The notes: generated by a model from the letters alone, not told the origin. DNA of 64,000 nt from Paramarasmius palmivorus (GCA_037176845.1 JAYKXP010000050.1:124001-188000); one strand, 5' to 3'. Counted from the stretch's first letter, positions 52,801 to 64,000 are shown. Numbers and translations are program-made.

Positions 52801-55800
52801 CATATTCTGTTATGGATCAAAGGAGCTTTGAATCCTAAGCAGATCAGAGAGCAGCTCTTGAATCGGATTAAAGGCTTTGAGGCTAAAATGATTGAATATC
52901 TAGATAGTGTGTTTGCTGGTCAGTTTATTGGTACAAGTTTTGACGAGCTGTCTTGTGATGTTAGTGATAGAAAGAGCACAGCATGCTATGTGGATCCAAC
53001 TGAAACTCTTCCTGTTCCACCTCCATCTGTATGTGATCATCATCCTATTGAGCTCCCATCTGGCAGTTGTTCTAATTGCACTCAATATGTAGGATGGAAA
53101 CAGAACTATAAAAGTACAGTGAACGACTTGTTGCTAATGCTCAATTACCATGACTGCCGTCGCAACTTGAACAAGGATGGAACTGTAAAAAAGAGACATC
53201 TGTATAAGGGTTGTCATGACAACAAGTGGGGAAAGTGTCGTGCACGGTTTCCAAGGCCTCTTGAGAAGAAAACACATATTGATAAGGAAACGGGTTCCAT
53301 CATCATGCGAAAGGATGAGGCATGGTTTAATACTTTCACTTATCCTTTAACATATTTCATGCAATGTAATACTGATGTTACATATCTAGGCTCTGGAACA
53401 GCAATCAAATCAGTCGTTTTATATGTAACTGATTATATCACAAAAGCATCACTAAAGACTCATGTTATATTTGATGCAATAGTATCTGTATTCTCTAAGA
53501 GTGGTACACTGATAGACGGGACAAGTACTAATGAGGAGAAAGCAAGACAACTGATGACAAAGGTTGTCAATCTTTTAACCACCAAAATGGAGTTTGGTGC
53601 TCCATTAATATGTTCCTATCTTTTAGGCTATCCAGATCATTACACTGATCACTATTTCATTCCTTTTTATTGGCAGCAGTATGTTGGCCGTGTTCAAAGT
53701 GACTGTGATTTTATCGCAGATACTAGTGCTAAAGAAAAGGTTGCACTTCTTAAGCGGGGCAAGCGGATTATTGGGCTTTCCCCTGTCATGGACTATGTAG
53801 ATCGACCAGTTGAAGCAGGGTCAATATCAGTCTATGATTGGGTTCGTATAGCCAAACGAGTTACGCTGAAACTTGCAGCTCACCGTAAACACAAGGGAAG
53901 TGATTCTAGTAAGAAGTCTTCAAAGAAAGAGTCTCTTCACTCAAACCAGGCTCTTCCTGCTAACTACTATCACTTCTTACCTAGCCATGAACTGTCAGAC
54001 ACACATGTAGTTCGTGTTCAGAAGGACAGTGATAAGCTAGTCATTAACTTCATTGGTGCAAATCTGCCAAGAAGAGATCAGGGTGACTATGAATACTACT
54101 GCTGTGTGATGTTGACTCTGTTCAAGCCATGGCGAAAAGGGACAGACCTTAAAGATCCATTGCAGTCTTGGTCTGATGCTTTTCAAAGATATGCCTTTAC
54201 AGACCGCCACCATGCACTTATGAGTAACTTCATGATAAAGTACGAGTGTCTTGATGCTCGAGATGACTATCATGCCCAAATGAAAAATAGAGATACACTG
54301 CACACAAGTTGGGACCCCATGCTTGAGGAGGTTGATTCAGATGATGAGATTAGCTTTCCCGAAGATATAGCTAATGAAGTACTAACTCAAGACTTACTGA
54401 AGTTCGATTCAGCTGACTTTGAGACACCAGCACTTTTAACACAATATACAAAGACTTACAGGAATCGTCTTGCACAAAGAAATGCAATAAAAAGTTTACT
54501 TGACATTTGTAAATGGTCTCATCCTCAACATAGGCAGTCTGTTAATCAGTTGCCTATCACTGATCCCATTCCACCTCTTCCACGTGACCATTGGAAATCT
54601 GCTATGCAAACCAAACGTAAAGAGGTTCTAGAGTCGCGAGCAGGAGCAGTGCCAGGATCTGTTCGCAAGGAGTTCATTGAAAGGCGTGACTCTAAACAGA
54701 AAGCTCATACAGACAGCAACAAGGTCTTTGTTATAGATAAATCATACCTTGAGAAATCATTTGCTTCAGATCAGAGCTCAATCATAGAAGAGATTATTTC
54801 TTCATTTAGTCTTAATGATGCACAACAGCGTGCATTTCGTATTATTGCAAACCATGCTTCAGTCATGTTCAAAGATCAGCTAAAGATGTACATTGGTGGA
54901 ATGGGTGGAACTGGTAAGTCAACTGTATTAAAGGCTTTAATCTCTTTCTTTGATAGACGTAAAGAGTCGTACAGGCTCTTGGTTGTTGCTCCTACTGGAA
55001 GTGCTGCTGCACTGCTTGGTGGTTCAACTTATCATTCAGCATTTGGCATTAATGACTACTCAGGGACAAGCAACTTGCCACAGATTCGGGAACGTCTCAT
55101 GGGAGTTCAATATGTTTTCTTTGATGAAGTCTCAATGTTGTCTGCATGGGAAATGTATCGTATCAGTCGCCAGCTGTGTTTATGTATGCTGAATGATGAA
55201 ACTGAATTTGGTGGGCTTAATATGATTTTTGCTGGTGATTTTGCACAGTTGCCACCTCCTATGGGTGGAGAAAGCATTTCCCTATATGGATATCGTATAG
55301 GGGCATTTCGCTCCACAGTTCGCCAGCAAGAAGAAGCCATTGGCAAAGCATTATGGCATTACATTACTACCGTTGTTATACTGCGTGAGAATATGCGACA
55401 GAAGTCACAGACAGAAGAAGATGCTAAATTTCGTTTGGCTTTAGAGAATATGAGGTATAAAAATTGTACGCAATCTGATATTGCATTTTTGAACACCCGA
55501 GTGACTTCAAATGTACCTGGAATGCCTGATATATGTAATTCTGAATTCCGTGATGTAGCAATCATTACTGCATTCAACTCACAGAAGGATGAAATAAATA
55601 GCATAGGCTGTTGTCGTTTTGCTGCTGAACATGGTGAGCATTTACATCACTTTTACAGTGAAGACATCATTAAACCATCTAACCGGAAACAACTAAAAGA
55701 CAATTCTGACTCAAATCGTATTAAGCTCAAGACAATGACTCCAGCATGGCAGGAGTATTTATGGAATCTGGATACGAGTGCAGTAGATACTCTGGTACCA

Positions 55801-57606
55801 GCTAAGCTAAGCCTATGCAAGGGAATGCCTGTCATAATTCGGAAGAATCTTGCCACTGAGCTGAATGTTACAAGGGGTCAAGAGGGTATTGTATATGGTT
55901 GGACAAGCAGAGGTTCTCCACATCGACCTCACTTAGATACACTTTTTGTAAAGCTTACAAATCCACCATCAGATATTCAGATCCAGGGTCTTCCTTTGAA
56001 TGTAGTACCTATTACACCTACCTCAGATTATGCGACAGTAAAGATGCCATTCGGAACAGGAAAAACCTTAAGAATTTTCCGGACACAAGTTGATATAGTT
56101 CCTTGTTTTGCTATGACTGATTTTTCTTCACAAGGGAAAACTAGACCATACAATCCTGTACACCTAAACAACTGCCGTGACTTTCATGGGTACTACACTG
56201 CCCTTTCCCGCAGCTCAACTGCAAGAGGCACAGTAATATTACAGAGTTTTGATCCCAATCAAATCTCAGGTGGGCTGAAAGGATCTGCATTACGACAAGA
56301 GTATCGGGAACTAGAGCTCTTAGATGATATCACTAAACAGCGGTATGAAGGTACATTATCCTCAAGTATCATGGGAAAAAGCCGAAATGAGCTTATTAAA
56401 TCATTCAGAAATGCAGTGGGTAGAAACTATCTGCCCCCGTCGTTGTATCCTTCATTGAAGTGGTCCATGAACGATCCATTCATTGAAGTCGATGTCGAAG
56501 ACATACAGTGGAGGATAGTATCTGATGCTGTGACTAAAGAAGAGCTCAATACAGCAAAAAAATTAGCCATAGCCACACGCCCATTATATCTTCCAGATGA
56601 CGACGAAGGTAAGAAACAGCCCACTGAGACCTCTAAAGGGCCTTTGAGTAATCTTGCCATACATACACGCCAACAAGGGAATAAAAGAGTTGTTTCAGAC
56701 TCTGCACCAAAGGGACCAACTGTGTTTCAAAAACGCACTAAAGTCGAGTCTTTAAATATGCCTGGAGTATTGTATCGCAATCTGGCAGCACCTGAATGGA
56801 GCAATAACAGCTGTGCCTATGATGCATTTATTGATATGATATGGCCAGTGTGGTGTGCAAATCCTGCTAATTTTGATCATTGCAGTTATGATACAGGTAA
56901 CAGTGTTCTCAGATATCTAGTCACTTTATTCAAAGCCTCTGCTGATGGTAGGAGCTCTATTTCCCAGGTCCGGGATACCTTTCGCATGTATCTTAGTCAT
57001 AAGTTCCCAGATAAATTTAGTGTGGGGGCATTTACATCTGTATGGGAAATCACAGATACAACACTTGCAATAAGTAGTGATAATAATGTTACTTGTTTGC
57101 AATGTAGATGCTCCCTTACTGAGATCAGCGCTTCTTTCGACAGTGTTCTTTTTAGCCAACCCAATTCATTGCATACTTCTACCTCGAGTCTTGGTGAACA
57201 ATACAGCTCAAATCGACTGCTCTCACAAATCCCTTTGTGTAGTAACTGTGCACCTCTGTCATCAATGCACATAATCACTCCATGTATGCCTAAGTTCATA
57301 GTTTTTGAGCTGCGAGAGGCTGGTAGTCCAGCGAGAATGCCATATATCAATCTGACTATAGATATACAGTACCAAAGACATACCTTCAACTATCATTTGA
57401 TAGGAGTTGTTTATTTCAATGGAACTCACTTTATATCCCGTATTATTGATGACAACGGTGCAGTATGGTTTCATGATGGGATGTCAAGTCAAATGAGCCA
57501 ACGGAGTCGCTATATATTCAATCGAAACCTAGCCAATGAGAATTTGGATCTAACTAAATGTCGAGGCTACAGAGCTGCATATGCATTTTACTGTAAAACA
57601 TTGTAG
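49815..57606 (+). CDS. Helitron transposase (RepHel) with C-terminal cysteine-protease-like domain
   Basis: Rolling-circle transposase. My spliced model (49815-50021, 50071-50332, 50380-50551, 50589-57606) gives 2,552 aa; an unspliced open frame also runs from 49903 but lacks an early ATG. Residue numbers below count from 49903. The N-terminal Cys-rich part has CAVC, CDSVCTTC and ISLANGLWLG. The Rep HUH motif is LTLHLHILLW (His 965, 967). The Y2 motif is YVTDYITK (Tyr 1174, 1178). The Pif1-like helicase has Walker A GMGGTGKST (Lys 1672), Walker B FFDEVSM (Asp 1741), GDFAQLPP and ALSRSSTARG. The C-terminal about 280 residues look like a ubiquitin-specific-protease fold: NNSCAYDAF (Cys 2304), GTHFISRIIDD (His 2509) and paired CxxC sites. 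All key residues look intact, so the element may be autonomous. Confidence 0.9.
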
Positions 57607-58173
57607 TACCAGCATCTCTTGTGTACTCATATTGTCACTTGTCAGCTATATCATTCAGTGACAGCCATTCCCAGTGAGGATTCATCAGACTCTGTTAGTC
57701 ATTATGGAGCAAAGTTGAACTACATCCCATGACAAACATCAACAAGTGTATATGTGCCTTCAGTGTCTTGTGTTCAGCACCTTAGATCTGTCTCACAACC
57801 ACTTGCTCTTGATCTGATATTGTGCCAATGTGTTGAGGTTAGAAAGCAGAACAGTCCTTCAAAACCTGTTCCCTGGTCAGCAATGGAGAGATGAACCTTA
57901 CATTTTGGAGTTCAATATATCAATAACCTGCCGGTAAGAAACCCTCTACTTATCATTAGCAGAAATCAAGTTGATGCACTTGTACCGGAGCAGGACATCG
58001 TTCAAGCTGAATGGACAGACATGCAGTAGACTACTCGCTAGTACATGTAAGTACTCTCGAAAGGTCTCGGTATTCCCTTTGCCTGAGCACTGTTCAGCGG
58101 AACATATACTAACTTTGCACAGCTGTCGATTCTGTATTTCCTGATCTAATATCTAACGAGACTTTGCCACTGA
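57607..58173. other. Region downstream of the Helitron transposase
   Basis: AT-rich to about 57950, then GC-richer. It should contain the transposon's 3' end, but I found no convincing hairpin followed by CTRR, so the boundary is not set. A weak GTAC palindrome near 58040-58056 follows a CTAG and is the only candidate. Confidence 0.35.
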
Positions 58174-60096
58174 TTATACCTGTTCTACTACTTCAACATG
58201 CAGGCCCACTTCTTTCCAGTCTTCCTGTGACGCGTCCCAATCTGCCAGGTCGTCTCGAACCCCAGCCGCTTTATCTATGGGAGCGTATATGGTACATAGA
58301 GTATGAACCATATCATCCTCTTCCTTTGTTGTGAAATCAATATGAATCTAGACAGGAGGTCATTCACTTCGAACCCAAGGTTGACCATGGATATGAAGTA
58401 GCTCACCTTAACCTCTTCTTCATCGCATAGCAGGGACCACGCTACCCTCTCGATACACTCTAGTATCGTCGTGACTACATAAGCAGCGGGTAACCGGATA
58501 TTCGAGTTTGTTAGCGAATGACCAGTCGCATTGGCACCAAACTCCTCTCTTAGATACTGCATGGTCCGGTTCTGGGAGAATCTTTCCACCAGGAGCGGGT
58601 AAAGACCGAGCAGGTACTCGATCATGCTGGCATCGAGACTACGCGGTGGTTCGTATATACTGCCGTCGTCAATACACACGTAACCGGTTTGCAGGAGAAA
58701 AGCTTACCTATGCGTGCATCCTCTGAACCCGCTGGAGTACATCCAAAGGTTGAGTTCAGCCCAGTCTTCGCTGAGTCACAAGATGAGTGACATTGAAGTG
58801 AGTATAGATCATGCTACTCACTCGGTGGAAATTGCTGCATTGACAGAAGAAGTCTCCGATCCCTCTTCTACACTGGGCGTCGAGTCCCCAAGGCAACTGG
58901 TCGTACTGCTAGTTTGATGCTCTCCGAAAGCAGAATCACTAGAGCAGTGGTCTGCCTGCGTGATTTCTGAAGGACAGGTCAGAACATTGATAGCATCGTT
59001 CAAGCTTTTCTTACCAAGAGCTTTTCCACCCAAAGTTCGGCTGCTGCTGTCCTCTTCGTCGACTGAGCTGCCGGTAATGCGTCCTTTAAAACATGGATGC
59101 TCTCGTACCGACAACGCAGCTTCGGCTAGTACAGTATAGCATCTTCTTAAGTCGTCCCTATTGAGTGACGCCAGCATCACTGTCGCTTTTCTACGACCGA
59201 TTGAAATCATACTCCAAGAAGATACCCTTAACTGAGCAGTATCGTGCCAGCTGTGTGTCGCATCTTGCAAATCTGGAAGCTGTTGAAACCAAGTGTGACG
59301 GTCGCCGAACCACCGGACCTTCATCGAGAGTTCTGAATCCAACGCAAGGTGATCGACAGCAGTCAGATATTTCCGGCGCCATCCTCTACTTTCGTATATC
59401 GCACGCGCCAGCTGAGTCGCAGGAGTGTCGTTCAGATACAGGATCTCCCCCTCCACAAACGACGCTTTGGGATAAAGGGACACGACCTCTGTAGCGGTAG
59501 CTATGTTCATTACGAGTGCTGGTCGACGGAAAGAGCAACGTGAGTGCAATCAATTCACCAGATAAGATGTAACGCACTCGAATGAAAACTCAGCACCGCT
59601 TCCATTATTTCTCTTTCGACAACAACTACTTGAACAACCTTTCCTTCCTTATTCGCAAAGTCGTACACCGCAAGAACGCTCTTGAACGTGTAGATGATGA
59701 ACTCCTCTCCGTCGCTATTGCAGCTTTTTAGCCTTGTCTCGAATCTATATGCGAAAACTAACCTCATGGGATCTTCGTTCCTTCCTGCCTCTGCTCTATG
59801 ACGCTGGAACAAGCGATAGCCTGCACCCTCTAAAAACTTTGCTATGCTCGGGTAATGCCTTCTTCGTACGTATATGTCAAGGTCTGAAGGGGTAAAGCGA
59901 GCGCGAGACAGAAACTTGACCACCACCGACCCAGATACCAAAGCGCCAGTGTGCAGTTGAAGAAGTCGAAACCGTCTGATGGTGTCCCGGTCGAAGAATT
60001 CCCCGTAGAGTCGATGCAAGTTAAAAGCTTGCAACTCGTAATCCTGGACCAGGTTTCGAGTCCTTCGCGATACTGCTTTAAGTTTTGCCAGGAGAT
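58174..60096 (-). CDS. Nucleotidyltransferase-fold-like protein, paralogue 2 (first exon not found)
   Basis: Same family as the gene at 31789. The core LHTGALVSGSVVVKFLSRAR followed by PSDLDIYVRR carries the Gly-Ser and Asp-x-Asp pattern of minimal nucleotidyltransferases. Later blocks match paralogue 1: LSFHSS join, MNIATATEVVSLYPKASF, VRWFGDRHTWF, HPCFKG and CTHR. A short exon WAELNLWMYSSGFRGCTH and a last exon IHIDFTTKEEDDMVHTLCTI finish the protein at the TAA at 58174-58176. No ATG is available at the 5' end of the first clear exon (60096), so the start lies in an unseen upstream exon, perhaps within the putative LTR region. The substrate is unknown. Confidence 0.68.
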
Positions 60097-60981
60097 CTGG
60101 TGTAAGCCGGTGAGGAAGATAGAGTTAGTCCACTGTGGGACTATGCAGATGACGAGGTCGGAACGGCTACCCGTGTAGACGTAGAGTAGAGAAATGACGA
60201 ATCAAGTCGTCGTCGAGGAATGAGGATGAAAATAAAAAGGGTCCGGGAACGTGTAAGACACGAGGCGGTACCAAATGCGTCCGTGCGGTGATGTTACACC
60301 GATAAGACCGCGGATTGGAAATAAAGAATGAAAAATGAAATATACTTCGTATCTTGATTCTTGAGGGGCTCGGATACTCTTGATGCTTTTGCAAACTCGA
60401 CTCGAAGGCTCTGAGATGAGGGGAAAAGAAAAGAAGGGAAGATGTCACATTTCTCTGACAGCTTGTCAGGTAAGCGTCACGGTGGTCCGTGCGCGAATAC
60501 AAACAGCCGTACAACAAACTCGATAACGATAAGATAAATAAAGTGTCCATTTTTGAGGTGAGTCCACGTCTTCGCTTCTCCTCAGTCCGCCGGCGTCCAC
60601 TAGACTGATACATGCAGGCACTGCTGAAGGGTTGACCAGACCCTCTCGTATCGGTGACCCCGAACCGTTACGAGGCGTGCATTAACTGCATGGTGGTACC
60701 GGCGTACTTCGGATACGCTCGACGTTTCGTCGTATCGTAAAAGGGTGAACGTACAAGGGGAATGTGATGGAGAGTTTGCGAGGGGAAGGGAAAATGTGAG
60801 ATGAAACTGCTATGAAGGTATAAGAATAAAGTAAGCCGTAATTTATATGTAAAGTTAAAGAAAAGAATAAAAGGTTCGAACCGGAGGTGCACGACAGCAC
60901 CTCTACCCATGTCCCACTTCTACCAGGAGTCCTATCGACTCCGCGACAGAGAGGAATGCTTGAGAGACCGTCCTCGGTATC
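60097..60981. other. Non-coding region, possible 3' LTR of the gypsy element
   Basis: On the minus strand, GGGTAGAGG followed by TGCTGTCG at 60899 looks like a polypurine tract and LTR start just after the accessory ORF, and a TATAAA-like site lies near 60845. The partner LTR would lie right of the window, so this cannot be confirmed here. The far end is not defined. Confidence 0.3.
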
Positions 60982-61881
60982 TCAGTCGGCGAAGTCGTAT
61001 CCTTCGACGTAGCTGACTGACCCGTCACCATGAACCTCCAATCCCATCAACAACGGATTCTTCAGCCACCACTCCGCCCACATACGACTATCACAGACCC
61101 ATTTCCTCCTAGCCGCCGAGATGAACAACTCTATATCCTCCACTCCTATCCCACTAGCCTTGCAACCCAGGTACATCTCCTTGAAAACGTTGGAGAATAC
61201 TAGAGGCCCCTTCTCTTCAAGGATTGGCCGCTCAAGATATCTGTGAAACAAACGATCGTCAGCGCCCTCATCTGTATCAAGAATAAATGGTCTGGTATAG
61301 GAGACGAAACGTTCCGGCGTCCACGGTTCACGCATAGTGCGATACCGGTACGGGACATACTCCGGGAGTAAAGCAGGGTTCTTCTCTTGCGCCCAAAGGT
61401 AATCTTCTATCTCCGTCCATGTGAGAAAGGGGTCACGACGGTGGACGGTGATAGTGACTGGTAACGTTGTGAACGCGTCTGTGAAACCGACGTCCATCTC
61501 GACCTCGTAATGGTAAGGAATAGTGCAGAGTTGACGTTGTTGACCATGGTACGGAATGCCGATAGGTACGCCTAGTAGTCCTCTGGTAGCGGCTACTCGA
61601 AGGTTCGAGAGCATGAATGAAGTACCGTCGCCTATCTCCTCGATGTTGCAGAAACCGTTAGCGTGGTAGTCGAGCAAGTTGAGCGGAAGGGATGCGAGAT
61701 ACTGGGGATGGTGAGAGCCGTTCCCAGGTGGATCTATAGCTGTCAGTTCTACGCGATGAGGAAAGCAAGGCGGGTATTTTTGAATCGTCTCGGAAAGAAA
61801 CCGTGGAAAGAAGGAATAAGTATGAACGTCCCTGGAAAGTGAAAGAGTGGGGCATAAAACTCCAGAATGTTTGGGTGCCAT
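60982..61881 (-). CDS. Accessory ORF downstream of gypsy pol (hypothetical)
   Basis: 299 aa, single exon, ATG at 61881, only 82 bases past the pol stop on the same strand. No signal peptide, membrane segment or known domain; it is rich in aromatic residues, Pro and Arg (IGIPYHGQQRQLCTIPYHYE, WTPERFVSYTRPFI, RKWVCDSRMWAEWWLKNPLL). Its position between pol and the expected 3' LTR suggests it belongs to the retroelement as an additional ORF rather than being a host gene. It does not look like an envelope protein. Function unknown. Confidence 0.65.
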   Translation of the reverse strand: MAPKHSGVLCPTLSLSRDVHTYSFFPRFLSETIQKYPPCFPHRVELTAIDPPGNGSHHPQYLASLPLNLLDYHANGFCNIEEIGDGTSFMLSNLRVAATRGLLGVPIGIPYHGQQRQLCTIPYHYEVEMDVGFTDAFTTLPVTITVHRRDPFLTWTEIEDYLWAQEKNPALLPEYVPYRYRTMREPWTPERFVSYTRPFILDTDEGADDRLFHRYLERPILEEKGPLVFSNVFKEMYLGCKASGIGVEDIELFISAARRKWVCDSRMWAEWWLKNPLLMGLEVHGDGSVSYVEGYDFAD

Positions 61882-61963
61882 GGAGGGGAAAGGAAGAAAG
61901 AACGAAAGAAATCAAAGAAAAGGAATGCTTTAATATAGTGAGAGGAGGATCCTATCGAGAACC

Positions 61964-64000
61964 TCATCGCCTTGAGGCGAACGAAGAGAGTCGGTACTCC
62001 CGAGGTCCGGATGATGCGTATAACGCTTCTCTAGCCTCGAGGCGTACCTGTTCTTTCACCGCTTGACGGAATTGGGTGATCGTCGTTGCCATGGAGGTTC
62101 TTCCTTGAATCACTGCTGGTCTTGAAGGGATTTGCGAGCGGAGTGTTTGATTTTCGTTCCTGAAATAGAAAAGTCTTAGCCTAGACGCATGAACGTGTCC
62201 TTTGAGAATCGCTCCATTGAGCTCTCGTAGGACGAATGACCCTGTCTCCCTCTTCTCGTGGATGATGTATGGACCGGAATACGTCCACTCTCCTTTACCG
62301 CCCTTGATTTCGTCCAAACGCGACTCCCTGAGCCATACATACATACCTGGCTCATAGTCATGGAAATCGAATATGGATCCTTTCTTGGCCACCAAATCAT
62401 CAATAGCCTTCTTCCTTGTGCGTACGATCTCTTCGTTAGCGCGAGTCCATGAAGCATCTCGTTGGCGTAGCTGAAGAATCCGGATAGCTAGAAGATCTTC
62501 GTGAGTACGTACCCGGTCCCAATCGAGCGTTTGCCAGGTAGCCTCGGCAGCGTCGAAAGAGAACACGGGATGAACACCGTATAGCAAGTAATAAGGAGAA
62601 TAACCAGTAGCTCTACTGGTCGTGACTCGAGAAGCGAAAAGTGCCGCCGGAAGAAACTTGGGCCATGAGCCTTTAGCATCTCCGGTACACTTGAAGATAG
62701 CGTTCACCAATGGTTGATGAGCTCTCTCGATAGGAGCTTGTCCTTGGGGATGATAGGCCGTTGATATCACGACAGTACAGTTGTACTGCGCTTTCAACAT
62801 TGCCTCTACCTCTCCCTTGAACTCGCTTCCACCGTCCATAGAGAGAACTGGGATACACCCGAATCGTGAGACGAGTTCTTCGTAGATGAATTTGGCGACT
62901 GCTGATGACTTGAGGGCTTTGAGAGCGCGGGCTTCTGTCCAAAGGATAGTCGGTTCGATAGCTTGAATGATGTACTCGTATCCACCGATGCCAGACGGCA
63001 TGTGAATAGAGTCGAGATTGAAGTGTCGTAGGAGAGGGGCTTGCCAGGAAACATGGTATGGAACGAGAGGCATATCTTGAATGTACTTCTGGCACTCTAT
63101 GCACGAGCGAACGAAGTACGCGACTGAGTCGTACATGTTCGGCCAGTAGAATCTGTCAAGTAATAAATTGTAAGTAGCATCACGGCCCTTATGGCCAGCT
63201 TGAAGATGAGCTTGCGCCATCATCTCTCCTCGACGCTGCTCTTCCTCTACCACCAGGCGTGGAAGTCGATCGGACTTCTTCTTTGGCGCATACCACAAAC
63301 GAGAATCATGTAAAAGAAAACGTCGAGCCTGTTTTTGAAAACGAATCTTTAACTTGTGAGAATTACACCACCCTGGAACGAAACCGTTTTCCAGGTAGCG
63401 GCGAACCTCTGCCCAATGATCTGGACCATCCCGGTCTCGAACACCAAACATATGACCGGCTCCCGTTGAATGATCTGACCGCTCTTCAACATAGTGATGA
63501 AATTCCAAGAAAACAAAATCAACTACTTCGTCCCCAAGAAGAAAAGAATCTGCTACTTCAACAGAGGACGTTCGAACGTAGAAATCCGGTAGATTTCTGC
63601 TCAACGGAACCTCTGCCGAAATACCTGAAGACGTAAAATCGTCATTGTGCAGACTCGAAAGTTGAAAAGGTACCAGCGAAATAGAAGATGAATGAAAGAA
63701 AGGTAAACGACCTCCACCGGACCAATCGTCGGCGGAGGCAGCTGAATGCTTGATATGAAGAAGATCCAGAGCATACCTGAACGCCTCAGTTAGAGTCGTT
63801 CTCGGAGGTGGTGTTCCAGCGTAAACTGTGTTGAGGAAAGCATCCAGGAACGTCTCAGGATCTTCTCCCTTATGAGGAGGATCTCCAGGAGCTTCCGGAC
63901 GGCGAGAAAGAGCATCTTCGAGACGATGTGACTCTGCTGGTACGTGTTGAAGTTCGAAGTCGAAAAGGCGTATCCAGGCTATCCACCGAAGTATGGGTGC
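61964..64000 (-). CDS. Ty3/gypsy Pol, C-terminal part (RNase H end and integrase), 5' end beyond window
   Basis: One open frame from the right edge to the stop at 61964. It enters in the RNase H domain end (LRWIAWIRLFDFELQHVPAE ... EDALSRRP), passes a linker, then the integrase. The zinc-binding H2C2 is AHLQAGHKG ... CIECQKY. The core has FNLDSIHM, LSMDGGSEFKG and YHPQGQAPIERAH, with exactly 35 residues between the second Asp and Glu, the DD(35)E spacing. A GPY/F-type module follows (YSGPYIIHE ... LNGAILKGHVHASRLRLFY). No chromodomain is seen. The catalytic triad is intact, so the copy may be functional; reverse transcriptase and gag lie outside the window. Confidence 0.93.
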   Translation of the reverse strand, partial: APILRWIAWIRLFDFELQHVPAESHRLEDALSRRPEAPGDPPHKGEDPETFLDAFLNTVYAGTPPPRTTLTEAFRYALDLLHIKHSAASADDWSGGGRLPFFHSSSISLVPFQLSSLHNDDFTSSGISAEVPLSRNLPDFYVRTSSVEVADSFLLGDEVVDFVFLEFHHYVEERSDHSTGAGHMFGVRDRDGPDHWAEVRRYLENGFVPGWCNSHKLKIRFQKQARRFLLHDSRLWYAPKKKSDRLPRLVVEEEQRRGEMMAQAHLQAGHKGRDATYNLLLDRFYWPNMYDSVAYFVRSCIECQKYIQDMPLVPYHVSWQAPLLRHFNLDSIHMPSGIGGYEYIIQAIEPTILWTEARALKALKSSAVAKFIYEELVSRFGCIPVLSMDGGSEFKGEVEAMLKAQYNCTVVISTAYHPQGQAPIERAHQPLVNAIFKCTGDAKGSWPKFLPAALFASRVTTSRATGYSPYYLLYGVHPVFSFDAAEATWQTLDWDRVRTHEDLLAIRILQLRQRDASWTRANEEIVRTRKKAIDDLVAKKGSIFDFHDYEPGMYVWLRESRLDEIKGGKGEWTYSGPYIIHEKRETGSFVLRELNGAILKGHVHASRLRLFYFRNENQTLRSQIPSRPAVIQGRTSMATTITQFRQAVKEQVRLEAREALYASSGPREYRLSSFASRR

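Noticed and set aside
58040..58056. 3' end of the Helitron (CTAG near a GTAC palindrome)
   Set aside because: The palindrome lies after, not 5-15 bases before, the CTAG, is short, and no second copy is available to define the end.

Overview
The window is fungal nuclear DNA, most likely from an agaricomycete basidiomycete. The signs are dense short GT-AG introns (about 37-90 bases), STAND/NACHT NTPases, a gene that reads like the DUF6589 family paired with a RecQ-like helicase, a very large Helitron transposase, and fungal Ty1/copia and Ty3/gypsy elements. The species cannot be told from the sequence. All family names come from reading motifs by eye; no database was searched.

Layout. (1) 1-3.6 kb holds two ordinary NAD(P)-dependent sugar/sterol-type dehydrogenases facing apart. 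(2) 4-5.6 kb is a NACHT gene. (3) 6.3-26.1 kb is a divergent pair, a RecQ-like helicase (minus) and a DUF6589-like gene (plus), only 94 bases apart. The DUF6589-like gene is split in one exon by about 13.6 kb of foreign DNA (10299-23910) flanked by the 5-bp direct repeat GTAAC. Removing the insert and one GTAAC copy restores a 1,084-codon spliced frame. The insert is nested: palindrome-rich arrays, a copia-type retroelement with two identical 304-bp LTRs but only gag and protease, a second palindrome array readable on both strands, and a tandem array at the right end. (4) 26.4-29.8 kb has two tandemly duplicated NACHT genes. (5) 31.8-60.1 kb is a block bounded by two diverged paralogues of a nucleotidyltransferase-like family, both on the minus strand. 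Between them lie nine tightly packed multi-exon genes of unknown function (34.0-49.7 kb), then a Helitron transposase of about 2,550 residues with HUH/Y2 Rep and Pif1-like helicase motifs and a C-terminal cysteine-protease-like domain. (6) 61-64 kb is the 3' part of a Ty3/gypsy pol with an extra downstream ORF.

How the parts fit. The host-like content is the two dehydrogenases and the NACHT genes (candidate cytosolic surveillance NTPases). Most of the rest is mobile or looks mobile. Two candidate undescribed systems stand out. One is the divergent RecQ + DUF6589 pair, which may be a two-gene element. The other is the gene block next to the Helitron, which includes a 25-exon gene in which the first 22 introns all appear to be phase 2 and two exons are only 12 bases long. 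Gene models were built by hand from splice signals and frame continuity, so exon edges are provisional.
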